A stretch of DNA of 64,000 nucleotides from assembly GCA_021199355.1 (NCBI GenBank), contig JAJQIF010000010.1, positions 1 through 64,000 on the forward strand, in the 5' to 3' direction. The translations under genes and the position numbers were made by a program. This DNA comes from Oscillospiraceae bacterium (lineage in GTDB: Bacteria > Bacillota > Clostridia > Oscillospirales > Ruminococcaceae). Positions 16,808 to 26,190 of this stretch are shown here, one piece after another. Below the pieces are notes generated by a model. That model ran no database searches. It was not told the origin of the DNA and saw nothing but the letters and a program-made list of their open reading frames with translations. How positions within the stretch are numbered: position 1 is the stretch's first letter; each line of letters begins with the position of its first letter.

Positions 16808-17810
16808 TTTCTTCGGGTTTTTCGTCTGTTGTTTCGGAAGTCTCGGGAGCTTCGGTATTTTCGGGAGCAGTATCTTCCGTCAGCTCGATAAATACATCCT
16901 CAAGATTTACCTGCTTCAATGCCACCTCAAGAAGAACTATGTCATTATCTACGAACGCCTTGAAGAGCTGACGCGACATGTCGTAGATTTCCTTCATGTC
17001 GGTCTTTATGTGGACGGTTGTATAAGCTTCGCTCTCCTGCTTCTCGGGATATGTCAATTCAGTGATGCCGGAAAGCCCCGCAAGAATCTCTTCGACTTTT
17101 TGCTTCTCCGCCTCTGCCGTGAGTGTAATCTCATTCGGGGTGAGAAGCGTGTGCATCAGCTTCTCGGGTTCGCCGAGAGCGACGAGCTTGCCATGCGCTA
17201 TTATCAGGATTTCGTCGCAGATGGTCTGAACCTCGGAAAGAATATGCGAGCTGAAAATAACGGTTCGGTGCTGACCGAGCTCTTTTATGAGGTCTCTTAT
17301 CTCGATAATCTGAATCGGGTCGAGACCTACGGTCGGCTCGTCAAGGATTATGACCTTCGGGTCGCCAAGGAGCGCCTGAGCGATTCCGACACGCTGTTTA
17401 TAGCCCTTTGAAAGTGCCGAGATGCGGCGATTGCGCATTTCGGTAATCTTCGTCTGCTCCATTACCTCCTCGACCTGACGCTTAAGCTCTGCGCCCTTGA
17501 TGCCCTTCGCCTCGCCGACGAATCTTAAATATTCCTCCGGCGTTTCGGTGAGATACAGCGGCGGCTGTTCGGGAAGATAGCCGATAAGCTTCTTTGCTTC
17601 GTTAGGCTCATCGAAAATGTCGTGCCCGTCAATCAGAACCGTTCCGGCGGTTGCCGAAAGACATCCGGTCATGATGTTCATCGTCGTGGTCTTGCCGGCA
17701 CCGTTGGGACCCAAAAAGCCGTAGACGTGCCCCTCGTCTATTTCAAACGAAAGGTCATCCACGGCTGTAAAGTTCCCGTAACATTTTGTCAAATGTTCAA
17801 CCGTTATCAT
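16770..17810 (-). CDS. ABC transporter ATP-binding protein (GldA-like)
   Basis: 346 residues. Walker A is GPNGAGKTTTMN (about residue 36), the signature is LSKGYKQRVGIAQAL, Walker B is VIILDEPTVGLDP, and the switch His is in VIFSSHILSEV. It powers the adjacent permease. The C-terminus carries an unusual acidic, Glu/Thr-rich tail of about 38 residues (308-346) beyond the normal regulatory domain. GGAGG precedes the ATG, and it is the first gene of the operon. Confidence 0.93.
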   Translation of the reverse strand: MITVEHLTKCYGNFTAVDDLSFEIDEGHVYGFLGPNGAGKTTTMNIMTGCLSATAGTVLIDGHDIFDEPNEAKKLIGYLPEQPPLYLTETPEEYLRFVGEAKGIKGAELKRQVEEVMEQTKITEMRNRRISALSKGYKQRVGIAQALLGDPKVIILDEPTVGLDPIQIIEIRDLIKELGQHRTVIFSSHILSEVQTICDEILIIAHGKLVALGEPEKLMHTLLTPNEITLTAEAEKQKVEEILAGLSGITELTYPEKQESEAYTTVHIKTDMKEIYDMSRQLFKAFVDNDIVLLEVALKQVNLEDVFIELTEDTAPENTEAPETSETTDEKPEESEVEADDSSIEA

Positions 17811-18013
17811 ACATTAACCTCCAGTATACTTTAAGAATGAGTGCAGAATGCACCCATTTATTCTCGTATGATAAACAGTCTACATTAATCTGTTGGCGAA
17901 AATTTGACATTCAAGCGAAAACTGTTGACATTCATAAGAAATCAATATGAATATTTTTTGTTCTTATGTTCATATCTTCACGGGAATTTCAAAAAAGTGG
18001 GCAGAAAAAGCGG

Positions 18014-18069
18014 GCGGAGAAGTTCGCAAACGAACTTCGGAAGTTTAGCAAAGCCAAACTTCTCCGCCC
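18014..18069. repeat. Tandem-hairpin intergenic element (copy A)
   Basis: The first hairpin is GAAGTTCG with CGAACTTC. The second is GGAAGTTTAGC with GCCAAACTTCT around an AAA loop (9 of 11 pairs). Both sit inside an outer GGCGGAGAAG/CTTCTCCGCC stem. It belongs to the same group as the elements at 31678 and 35860. It fills most of the otherwise empty interval 17811-18077. Confidence 0.65.
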
Positions 18070-18077
18070 CTACAATT

Positions 18078-18944
18078 TTAGTTCTCCGTTACAAACGTAT
18101 ACCCATCAGCCAACATCGCATCTATAAAGTCACCCAGAATCCCTGCGTTGGTTGCAGATACTGAATGGAGTAGATAGATTACTCCCGGGTGAGCCCGGTC
18201 GATTAATTTCTGAAGAGATTCCTCCGGGTCGGGTTGGTTATCCACGTCCCAGTCGGCATAGGCAAAGCTCCAGAGAACCGTCTTATAGCCGAGGTCGCCT
18301 GTCACGGCGAGGCTGAGTTCCGAGTATTCACCCTTCGGCGGTCGGAAAAGAGTCATCTGCAGTCCGAAATTCTCAATCATGTAGTCATGAAGATACATGA
18401 TTTCTTCGGTCATCTCCTCTGCCGTCAGCTCCGGCATCGAATAGTGATGCCACGAATGGCTCCCCACGGTGTGACCCTCGTCAATCATCCTCCGAACCAG
18501 TTCCGGATTCCTGACTGCATAGTCATATACGACGAAGAACGTGGCTTTTACGCCCTTTTCTGCAAGTGTATCTAAGATTGCCGCAGTGTAGCCGTTCTCA
18601 TAGCCTTGGTCAAATGTCAGCATGATTGTCTTCTCCTCGGTGTCCTGAATTGCTTCGGCGTTGTACTGCCCGTATTCCTCGTTGAAGTCGAGAGCTCCCC
18701 TCGGACGATTCAGGTTGTCGAAATTGACTCCCTGCCCATAGCCGTTAGACTCGGTTGAGAGATTGCTGTAGTCATGTCGAAGCTTACTCGATATCGGCTC
18801 GATAACATCCTCAACATCGCTCGAAACGGTCGACTCTTCCTCTTGCGTTTCCTCGGGAACTGTATTGACCTCAGCACAGCCCATAAGCAGTCCGACCGAC
18901 AAAGCCGAAGCCGTCAGCAGTGCCAGTAATTTAGCTTTTCTCAT
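18078..18944 (-). CDS. pdaA: PdaA-like polysaccharide deacetylase lipoprotein
   Basis: Predicted N-acetylmuramic acid deacetylase. The NodB domain has the PdaA-specific first motif TFDQGYENGY (about residue 110), the metal site GSHSWHHYSMPEL (H-x3-H), the FRPPKGEYSE motif and the late HPGVIYLLHSVS. In PdaA this chemistry produces muramic delta-lactam in spore cortex, which fits a spore former. The N-terminus ends in the lipobox LLMGC, so surface anchoring is expected. GGAGGG precedes ATG 18944. An unusual 27 bp inverted repeat lies about 30 bp upstream. Confidence 0.85.
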   Translation of the reverse strand: MRKAKLLALLTASALSVGLLMGCAEVNTVPEETQEEESTVSSDVEDVIEPISSKLRHDYSNLSTESNGYGQGVNFDNLNRPRGALDFNEEYGQYNAEAIQDTEEKTIMLTFDQGYENGYTAAILDTLAEKGVKATFFVVYDYAVRNPELVRRMIDEGHTVGSHSWHHYSMPELTAEEMTEEIMYLHDYMIENFGLQMTLFRPPKGEYSELSLAVTGDLGYKTVLWSFAYADWDVDNQPDPEESLQKLIDRAHPGVIYLLHSVSATNAGILGDFIDAMLADGYTFVTEN

Positions 18945-18976
18945 TTCGTTCCCTCCTTCTTTTGATAGCGATAGCA

Positions 18977-19003
18977 TGCGATCGCAAATGAATTGCGATC
19001 GCA
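18977..19003. promoter_or_regulatory. 27 bp inverted repeat upstream of pdaA, candidate operator
   Basis: Two 11 bp arms, TGCGATCGCAA and TTGCGATCGCA, are separated by 5 bp. Each arm contains the self-palindrome GCGATCGC. The element sits between the pdaA start and the upstream terminator, where promoter elements are expected. No T-run follows, so it is not an ordinary terminator. Confidence 0.5.
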
Positions 19004-19036
19004 AAAATAATATCCCACTTCCGGCTCAAAATATAC

Positions 19037-19073
19037 AAAAAAAGACCGCACCCTGATGGATGCGGTCTGATTT
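19037..19073 (-). terminator. Terminator of ireB
   Basis: The minus strand reads GACCGCA, loop, TGCGGTC, then seven T, starting about 25 nt after the ireB stop. Confidence 0.85.
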
Positions 19074-19096
19074 CAGCTTTTTTAAGAGTACAATTC

Positions 19097-19342
19097 TCAC
19101 GAATTGAGATAGCTCTTGACCATTTCCTGCAAAAGCTCGTCGCGGTCGATGTGACGGATGAGGCTTCTTGCGTTGTTGTAGGTGGTTATATAGGTCGGGT
19201 CTTCCGAAAGAATGTAACCGACAATCTGGTTTACGGGATTGTAGCCTTTTTCAAGAAGTGCCTCATACACGATGTTGAGAGTATTCTTAATCTCGTCCTT
19301 ACGATCCTGCTTTACAGAAAATGTCATTGTCTGGTCGTGCAT
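19097..19342 (-). CDS. ireB: IreB family regulatory phosphoprotein
   Basis: 81 residues of the UPF0297/DUF965 family. The start [18 protein letters not shown] and the phrase [20 protein letters not shown] are diagnostic. In Enterococcus, IreB is phosphorylated by the Ser/Thr kinase IreK and modulates antimicrobial tolerance. The gene has its own promoter and terminator here; the usual alaS/ruvX neighbours are absent. Confidence 0.93.
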   Translation of the reverse strand: MHDQTMTFSVKQDRKDEIKNTLNIVYEALLEKGYNPVNQIVGYILSEDPTYITTYNNARSLIRHIDRDELLQEMVKSYLNS

Positions 19343-19392
19343 ATATGGTCAGCTCCTTCAAAAATTTGTTCTTCGTCGATAACGATACCTCT

Positions 19393-19421
19393 ATTATAAC
19401 CCTTTACGAGTAAAATAGCAA
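19393..19421 (-). promoter_or_regulatory. Promoter of ireB
   Basis: TTGCTA and TATAAT with a 17 bp spacer on the minus strand, about 50 bp upstream of ireB. Confidence 0.75.
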
Positions 19422-19445
19422 GAGCCTGAGCGAATTATTTTTCGA

Positions 19446-21836
19446 TTATCTGATTTCCGCGTCGATGGTCGCAAGCGCCTTCTTTACTCTCTTGAGTGCG
19501 GCGTCAGCCTGCTCGTCGGTAAGGGTTCCGTCGTGCGAACGCATCACAATCGAGAACGCAACCGACTTCTTGCCGGAAAGAATCTGCTTGCCCTTGTAGA
19601 CGTCGAAGAGAGTAATCTTTTCGAGGTTCGAGCCGACGGCGTTTGCAATCATCTTTTCGAGCGTTGCAACGGGGATTTCGTCGTCACAAACTAACGCTAT
19701 ATCTCTTGAGATTGCCGGATACTTCGGAAGAGGCTTATAGGTCTTCTCGGGAGCTACTGTTTCAAGAAGCTCGGTGATGTTGACCTTCGCAAAGTATGCC
19801 CTCGTGCCAATTCCGTAGTTCGAAAGAACATCGGGGTGAAGCTCGCCAAGGATTGCAAACTGCTTGCCCTCATAGGTCATCACGGCAACACGTCCCGGGT
19901 GGAACGCCGCAACCTCGTCGAAGATGCAGTCTGAGTCGGGTGCCGCATATTCGCAGTTGTCGTAGCCGAGGCTCGACATGAGGTCTTCGACTGCGCCCTT
20001 GATGTCATAGAAGTCGCAGTTATCGCCGTACATTCCAAGAGCAAGTCTCAGAGGCTCGCTCGGGAGCTCGTCGATGTTGCCGGTCGGGATATATTCGTTA
20101 CCAACCTCGAAAAGCCTTGCCTTCGGGTTGCGGTAGTTATAGTTACGAGCCAAAGTCTCGCACATCGACGGCATGATTGTCGTTCTCATGACGGATGTGT
20201 CCTCGCCGAGAGGATTGGTGATTACAACGCACTTACGGAGCTTCGAATCCTCGGGAAGCATAATCTTGTCGTAGTACTTAGGCGAGATGAAGGCGAAAGT
20301 ATTGATCTGATTGAAGCCGAGAGCCGTGCAGGCGTTCTCGACATTCAGAACCATCTTCTGCTTCGGGGTCCTTTGGGCGTCGGCAACACCGGTGAGGATG
20401 GTTCCCTCGATATTGTTGTAGCCGTAAAATCTGGCGATTTCCTCGGCGATATCCGCCTTCGATTCGATGTCGATTCTGAACGAAGGAGAATAGATAATTC
20501 CGTCCTTGACCTCGAATTCAAGCTTTTCAAGATACTTTATCATGTCCTCGGCAGGGATGTTTGTGCCAAGGAACTTGTTTGTCCAGTCGGGGTCGAAGGG
20601 AACGGTTGCCTGAGGCTTAGTGTTGTAGTCGCAGTCGATGACGCCTCTGACGGGGTCGCCGCAATCAAGGAGCTCGCAGAGTTCAAAAGCTCTGAGGATT
20701 GCCGGCATACAGCCGTGGGCGTCGAGACCCTTTTCAAATCTCGCCGAGGATTCGGTTCTCATGCCGAGCTTCTTGGCGGTTCTTCTGACGGATGCGCCGT
20801 CGAAGCATGCGGATTCAAAGACGACCGTCTCGGTGTCGTCCATGATTCCGCTGTACTCGCCGCCCATAACTCCGGCAACGGCAACAGGCTTCTTCTCGTC
20901 GGCGATGACGAGCATTTCAGGGCTAAGCTCTCTTACGACGCCGTCAAGAGTGGTGATGCTCTCGCCGGAAACAGCGTTTCTGACGCGAATCTTGCCGCCC
21001 TCGAGGTACTTTATATCGAAGGCGTGCATAGGCTGACCATATTCAAGCATGACATAGTTGGTGATGTCGACGAGGTTGTTGATGGGTCTTACACCACTCG
21101 CACGAAGACGCTCACGGAGCCATCTCGGAGACGGAGCGATTCTGATATTCTTTACAACACCGCCGATATAGCGGTGGCAAAGCTCGGTGTTTTCTACCTT
21201 GACGTCGAGATACTTGTTTATGTCGTCCTCAACGCCCTTATACTCGGGGTATTTGTAATTAAAAGGTTTATTAAATGTAGCCGCCGCTTCTCTTGCGAGT
21301 CCCAAGACGGAAAGGCAATCTGCGCGGTTCGAAGTGATTTCGAACTCAACTGTTGTGTCATCAAGACCGATAGCAGTGTGGATGTCGTCGCCCGGCTTGC
21401 AGTCCTCCTCGATTACAAATACGCCCTCGGGGTCGGCATAGGGGAAGTCGTGGGTGGTGAGTCCAAGAGTGTCCAAGCCGCAGAACATGCCGTAGCTCTC
21501 GACGCCTCTTATCTTGCCCTTCTTAATTTTACCTTCGGGGAGGCTTGCGCCATCAAGTGCAACGGGGACAAGGTCGCCCTCTTTTACATTCTTTGCGTTG
21601 GTGACAATCTGTACCGGCTCGTCTTTGCCAATGTCAACTGAGCACACGAAGAGCGCATCGGCGTTTTCGTGCTTGCCCTTTGAAAGAATTTTTCCGACAA
21701 CTGTATTTGTTATCTTTGAGCCTTCCTCTTCATAGCCCTCGACTTTGGAGCCGGTCATGGTCATGTCATAGCAGAAGTTCTTTATCGGCTCATCTACGTC
21801 CACATAATCGTGGAGCCATTTCATTGATAAATCCAT
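19446..21836 (-). CDS. pheT: Phenylalanine-tRNA ligase beta subunit
   Basis: 796 residues, full length. The order is a tRNA-binding (EMAP-like) domain near residues 40-150, B3/B4 editing domains (ITSNRADCLSVLGLAREAAA), a B5 domain, the catalytic-like core (INTFAFISPKYYDK then NPLGEDTSVMRTTIMPSM), and a C-terminal anticodon-binding FDX-ACB domain (YPAISRDIALVCDDEIPV). It forms the alpha2-beta2 enzyme with PheS, encoded 15 bp upstream. Confidence 0.97.
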   Translation of the reverse strand: MDLSMKWLHDYVDVDEPIKNFCYDMTMTGSKVEGYEEEGSKITNTVVGKILSKGKHENADALFVCSVDIGKDEPVQIVTNAKNVKEGDLVPVALDGASLPEGKIKKGKIRGVESYGMFCGLDTLGLTTHDFPYADPEGVFVIEEDCKPGDDIHTAIGLDDTTVEFEITSNRADCLSVLGLAREAAATFNKPFNYKYPEYKGVEDDINKYLDVKVENTELCHRYIGGVVKNIRIAPSPRWLRERLRASGVRPINNLVDITNYVMLEYGQPMHAFDIKYLEGGKIRVRNAVSGESITTLDGVVRELSPEMLVIADEKKPVAVAGVMGGEYSGIMDDTETVVFESACFDGASVRRTAKKLGMRTESSARFEKGLDAHGCMPAILRAFELCELLDCGDPVRGVIDCDYNTKPQATVPFDPDWTNKFLGTNIPAEDMIKYLEKLEFEVKDGIIYSPSFRIDIESKADIAEEIARFYGYNNIEGTILTGVADAQRTPKQKMVLNVENACTALGFNQINTFAFISPKYYDKIMLPEDSKLRKCVVITNPLGEDTSVMRTTIMPSMCETLARNYNYRNPKARLFEVGNEYIPTGNIDELPSEPLRLALGMYGDNCDFYDIKGAVEDLMSSLGYDNCEYAAPDSDCIFDEVAAFHPGRVAVMTYEGKQFAILGELHPDVLSNYGIGTRAYFAKVNITELLETVAPEKTYKPLPKYPAISRDIALVCDDEIPVATLEKMIANAVGSNLEKITLFDVYKGKQILSGKKSVAFSIVMRSHDGTLTDEQADAALKRVKKALATIDAEIR

Positions 21837-21851
21837 CTATTTCACCCTCCC

Positions 21852-22874
21852 TCAGAACTGTTCAAGGAACCTCAGGTCATTCTCATAGAGAAGCCTCATG
21901 TCGTTGATTCCGTATTTACGCATTGCGATTCTTTCAAGTCCCAAGCCGAAAGCGAAGCCAGAATAGACTGTTGAATCTATGCCGCAGGTTTCAAGAACCT
22001 TCGGGTGAACCATGCCGGCGCCCAAGAGCTCGACATATCCCTCGCCCTTACACATGCTGCAGCCCTTGCCGCCGCAGTTGAAGCACTGGATGTCAACCTC
22101 GGCAGAAGGCTCGGTGAACGGGAAGTGGTGCGGACGGAGTCTGATTTTGGCGTCCTCGCCGTAAAGTCTCTTCATAAGGAGCTCGAGCGTGCCAATCAAA
22201 TCGCCCATGGTGATGCCCTTGTCGACGACGAGAGCCTCGACCTGATTGAATATCGGGGAGTGGGTTGCGTCGACGGCGTCGGAGCGGTAAACTCTTCCCG
22301 AAGCGATAACTCTTATCGGGGGCTTGTGGTTCTCCATAACACGAATCTGGATGGCAGATGTCTGGGTTCGGAGGAGTACCTTATCCGAAATATAGAATGT
22401 GTCCTGAGTGTCTCTTGCGGGGTGATCCGGCGGGAGATTCAGAGCCTCGAAGTTATAATAGTCATATTCGACCTCGGGTCCTTCGGCGATAGAGAATCCC
22501 ATGCCGAGGAATATTTCTTCTACTTCGTGCAAAACCGAGTTGATAGGGTGAAGATTTCCGATGTCGTGATGATGCCCGGGAAGGGTTACGTCAAGCTTCT
22601 CCTCCTTGAGCTTCTTTGCGGCGGAGACTGCAAGGATTTCTGCGCCTCTTGCCGAGATAGCCTGCTCGATGTTCGAACGAATCTTGTTTGCAAGCTGTCC
22701 GACGACCGGTCTTTCCTCTGCCGGAAGAGTGGACATCTGCTTGAGTATTGCGGTGAGCTCACCCTTCTTGCCTAAAAATCTGACACGAAGATTTTCGAGG
22801 TCCTGAGCACTCTGGTCCTTTTCGAGTTCCTCTTTCGCCCGTCTTTCGATGTCCTGAAGATCCTGATTAATCAT
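21852..22874 (-). CDS. pheS: Phenylalanine-tRNA ligase alpha subunit
   Basis: Class II synthetase catalytic subunit of 340 residues. The N-terminal coiled coil is followed by HPINSVLHEVEEIFLGMGF (motif 1), the motif 2 region RTQTSAIQIRVM, and motif 3 FGLGLERIAMRKYGI near the C-terminus. A CxxC-x-x-C cluster, CFNCGGKGCSMCKGEGY, sits in the insertion seen in many PheS proteins. ATG 22874 follows a GAAAGGA site; the longer reading frame to 22955 runs through the attenuator. It is the first gene of the pheST operon. Confidence 0.97.
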   Translation of the reverse strand: MINQDLQDIERRAKEELEKDQSAQDLENLRVRFLGKKGELTAILKQMSTLPAEERPVVGQLANKIRSNIEQAISARGAEILAVSAAKKLKEEKLDVTLPGHHHDIGNLHPINSVLHEVEEIFLGMGFSIAEGPEVEYDYYNFEALNLPPDHPARDTQDTFYISDKVLLRTQTSAIQIRVMENHKPPIRVIASGRVYRSDAVDATHSPIFNQVEALVVDKGITMGDLIGTLELLMKRLYGEDAKIRLRPHHFPFTEPSAEVDIQCFNCGGKGCSMCKGEGYVELLGAGMVHPKVLETCGIDSTVYSGFAFGLGLERIAMRKYGINDMRLLYENDLRFLEQF

Positions 22875-22913
22875 GATTTTATATCCTTTCTTACGAATAT
22901 ACGGTGTGACAAT

Positions 22914-22943
22914 AAAAAATAGCCTGTCCCACATGGGACAAGC
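22914..22943 (-). promoter_or_regulatory. Intrinsic terminator in the pheST leader (attenuator)
   Basis: In the RNA sense, AGCTTGTCCC pairs with GGGACAGGCT around a 4 nt loop, followed by a run of T. It lies between the promoter and the pheS start, so read-through must be regulated. The consensus T-box sequence is not visible upstream of it. Confidence 0.75.
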
Positions 22944-23034
22944 TCGAAACTGCAACTATCCTGCCCTCTACTCTCGTCGTACGATGTACGAATGTACAAC
23001 ATACGAATCGTCACAGCGTTTGAAATACAAAGTT

Positions 23035-23063
23035 ATTATAACACGTCGCAAAACCGATTTCAA
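23035..23063 (-). promoter_or_regulatory. Promoter of pheST
   Basis: TTGAAA and TATAAT with a 17 bp spacer on the minus strand. The predicted leader is about 150 nt, including the attenuator. Confidence 0.8.
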
Positions 23064-23091
23064 CTGTTTTTTCACAAAATTTTGCAAAATA

Positions 23092-23127
23092 AAAAAAGAG
23101 GGCGACGCAAAACCGCCCTCTTTTTGT
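23092..23127 (-). terminator. Terminator of the phosphoribosyltransferase gene
   Basis: A GAGGGCG/CGCCCTC stem followed by seven T on the minus strand, just after the stop codon. It separates this gene from pheST. Confidence 0.88.
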
Positions 23128-23132
23128 GAAAA

Positions 23133-23762
23133 TCAGATTTTTGAATAGCCGAAGCTGTTGACGATGGCGTCGACTTTCTGCCCTGCCTGACACATCGGGC
23201 ACTCGCGCTGAACGAATGTCTGGTAGCCGTTAATGTCGTCGGGAGTAAAGACGCTGTGAACAGGGATTCCGTTCGACTCGGAAATTGCCGAGAAGATTGA
23301 GGAAATCGCGACGAGCTCGCCGTTATAGTAGTTAAGGCACTCGATGGCACGGTTGATGGTCTTGCCGGTCGAGACGGACGAGATGAGCAGGAGCACTCTC
23401 TTGCCCCAGATCTGCTTCTGGATATTGTCGCGGAAAATCATCTGGTTATTAGAGTTGAGCTCGGGAGTGATGACGGAAACGTCCTCGCCCTGATTGATTC
23501 CGCCCGAAGAGAGGCTCTCCGCCAGGAATGCGCCGAGCATTTCGGTCCCTTCCATGCAGATGATGGTGTCAATCGGAGTCGAAGAATAGGTTGCGGCAAT
23601 CTGAGCTGCGGCATCCTTCGCCATCTTGTGACTGGTCTTGATTTTCGTCATGTCGATGTAGTAGTTGATGTGCGAGTGGTTGGTGGCAAAATGTCCGGGA
23701 ATTATGCTGATTTTAATCTTGCGATTCTTTCTTGATTCAATGGCAATAGCTCTGCCTTCCAT
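23133..23762 (-). CDS. Phosphoribosyltransferase-type protein (orotate PRTase-like)
   Basis: 209 residues with the type I PRTase fold. A strand-loop of the kind IDTIICMEGTEMLGAFLA is followed by GKRVLLLISSVSTGKTINRAIE, which occupies the place of the PRPP-binding loop (normally acidic-acidic then TGGT/S). A C-terminal pair CPMCQAGQKVDAI could bind a metal. The acidic pair before the loop is replaced by Ser-Ser, so catalysis is uncertain. The gene has its own promoter and terminator. The substrate is not assigned. Confidence 0.72.
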   Translation of the reverse strand: MEGRAIAIESRKNRKIKISIIPGHFATNHSHINYYIDMTKIKTSHKMAKDAAAQIAATYSSTPIDTIICMEGTEMLGAFLAESLSSGGINQGEDVSVITPELNSNNQMIFRDNIQKQIWGKRVLLLISSVSTGKTINRAIECLNYYNGELVAISSIFSAISESNGIPVHSVFTPDDINGYQTFVQRECPMCQAGQKVDAIVNSFGYSKI

Positions 23763-23804
23763 AATTTTATCCTCCTATACAAAGATGGTTTCGTTGTAAT
23801 GGTA

Positions 23805-23833
23805 ATTATAGCACATTTTTTGAACGAAATCAA
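23805..23833 (-). promoter_or_regulatory. Promoter of the phosphoribosyltransferase gene
   Basis: TTGATT and TATAAT with a 17 bp spacer on the minus strand, about 45 bp upstream of the start codon. Confidence 0.75.
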
Positions 23834-23857
23834 GAGGGGATTTGTGATTTGTTGACA

Positions 23858-23932
23858 ACCCCTCCACCACCGCCTTCGGCGGCGGTCCCGGTTCGGCGAA
23901 GCCGAACTGTCTCCCCATTTCAGGTGAGGCTA
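23858..23932. repeat. Palindrome-rich dispersed repeat (ACCCCTCCACCACCGCC family)
   Basis: Starts ACCCCTCCACCACCGCC, continues with the hairpin CCGCC-TTC-GGCGG, a second hairpin GGTTCGGC/GCCGAAC, and a decayed CCCC/GGTG arm. The first 30 or so bases are almost identical to the repeat at 46919. It separates two minus-strand genes. Confidence 0.7.
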
Positions 23933-23940
23933 TTTTCGTT

Positions 23941-24597
23941 CTATCCAGCATTAAGAATTTCCAAAATCTTTCCCGGCTCATCCACTATAAAATCCGCTCC
24001 CGCTTCGATGAGAGATTCGCGGCTTCTGAAGCCCCAGGTGCAGGCGATGCAGGGAATGCCGGCGTTGTGGGCGGTCTCGATGTCGGTGCCCGAGTCGCCG
24101 ATGTGGATGGCTTCGGACTTGTCTGCGCCCGACAGTTCAATCAGATGGTTCTCATAGCTCGGGTCTGGCTTTCGGGGGAAGCCCTGTCCGCTTCCGGCAA
24201 CGAGCTCGAAGGTGCCGCTCGGAAAACACTCCTCAATTATCTTGCTTGCGAACTGGTATGGCTTATTCGTCAGGACATAAAGCCTGAGCCCCGAGTCATT
24301 AAGAGCCTTCACAACCTCAGGGATGCCGTCATAAACTCGTGATTTATCAAGATAATGCTCGGCGTAGTGGTTGCAGAAGAGGTCGTGAGCCTTATTAAGA
24401 AGCTCCTCGTCATCACGGAGATTCTCAGGCAAAGAACGCTTCACAAGCATGAGCGTGCCGTTGCCGACATATGAGATGTATTCTTCCGTCGTGTGTATTG
24501 GAAGCCCGAGCTCTGTAAGTGCCGCACTGACGCTGTCTCCCAAATCTTCGGCGGTGTCGACAAGAGTCCCGTCGAGGTCAAATATTACGGTTTTCAT
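23941..24597 (-). CDS. HAD hydrolase, phosphoglycolate phosphatase-like
   Basis: 218 residues. HAD motif I is FDLDGTLVDTAEDL (nucleophile Asp 8), motif II is YVLTNKP, the motif III Lys is in PRKPDPS, and motif IV is HIGDSGTDIETAHNAG. The cap domain is alpha-helical, as in the Gph/PgmB group. The substrate is a small phosphoester such as 2-phosphoglycolate, but specificity is not readable. The gene begins 3 nt after tgt and is co-transcribed with it. Confidence 0.87.
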   Translation of the reverse strand: MKTVIFDLDGTLVDTAEDLGDSVSAALTELGLPIHTTEEYISYVGNGTLMLVKRSLPENLRDDEELLNKAHDLFCNHYAEHYLDKSRVYDGIPEVVKALNDSGLRLYVLTNKPYQFASKIIEECFPSGTFELVAGSGQGFPRKPDPSYENHLIELSGADKSEAIHIGDSGTDIETAHNAGIPCIACTWGFRSRESLIEAGADFIVDEPGKILEILNAG

Positions 24598-24600
24598 GGC

Positions 24601-25872
<1,272 letters not shown>

Positions 25873-25927
25873 TTACGACATGAGGAGTGACGGTAAACCT
25901 CTTATCTTCTCAGAGGGAGGTGATAAC

Positions 25928-26023
25928 GTGTCGATTTTAGAAGTCATTGCACTCCTTAATCTACTCGCCGTTGTTATCTTCGGAGTAATTGGAGTTTTCC
26001 AAAACAACAATAAAAAGAAATAA
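25928..26023 (+). CDS. Hol-Tox-like small hydrophobic toxin candidate (type I TA)
   Basis: 31 residues: MSILEVIALLNLLAVVIFGV, then IGVFQNNNKKK. One membrane helix (about residues 3-24) is followed by a polar, Lys-rich end, as in putative holin-like toxins and other type I toxin peptides that insert into the membrane. A very strong site, GGGAGGTGA, precedes the GTG start. The gene is framed by its own consensus promoter and an opposed consensus promoter at 26122-26150, and the mRNA ends are complementary. The toxin role is inferred from size, composition and layout. Confidence 0.72.
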   Translation: MSILEVIALLNLLAVVIFGVIGVFQNNNKKK

Positions 26024-26115
26024 CCGCAACCTAATGTGACGGTTTACGGTCAATCTTCGAGCATTATGTTTTTAGAGGTTGCACCTAAACTGCTAGCACA
26101 GTTTCGTCTCCTCAT
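26005..26115 (-). ncRNA. Predicted antisense antitoxin RNA
   Basis: A transcript starting near 26115 from the opposed consensus promoter would be complementary to the 3' part of the toxin mRNA. It contains an AAACTG/CAGTTT hairpin, and an AACCG/CGGTT hairpin followed by TATTTCTTTTTA near 26010, which could end it. The ends are estimates. The first bases are the same GACATGAGGAG as the sense RNA. Confidence 0.55.
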
Positions 26116-26121
26116 GTCATT

Positions 26122-26150
26122 ATTATACGCCACTCTTTCCTCTTTGTCAA
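26122..26150 (-). promoter_or_regulatory. Consensus promoter facing the toxin gene
   Basis: On the minus strand, perfect TTGACA and TATAAT with a 17 bp spacer, pointing into the toxin locus and with no reading frame of its own. This is the main evidence for an antisense RNA. Confidence 0.88.
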
Positions 26151-26190
26151 GAGGAATTTTTTTGCATATTTATATGTGCATATTTATATA

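Noticed and set aside
20373-21641. A 422-codon open frame on the plus strand
   Set aside because: It lies wholly antisense to pheT, whose product matches its family over the full length. The frame has no ribosome site or family resemblance.
22005-22775. A 256-codon plus-strand open frame
   Set aside because: Antisense to pheS, which is fully supported by class II motifs.
22875-23034. T-box riboswitch in front of pheST
   Set aside because: The leader is too short for a standard T-box and the core T-box motif is not visible. Only the attenuator hairpin is claimed.
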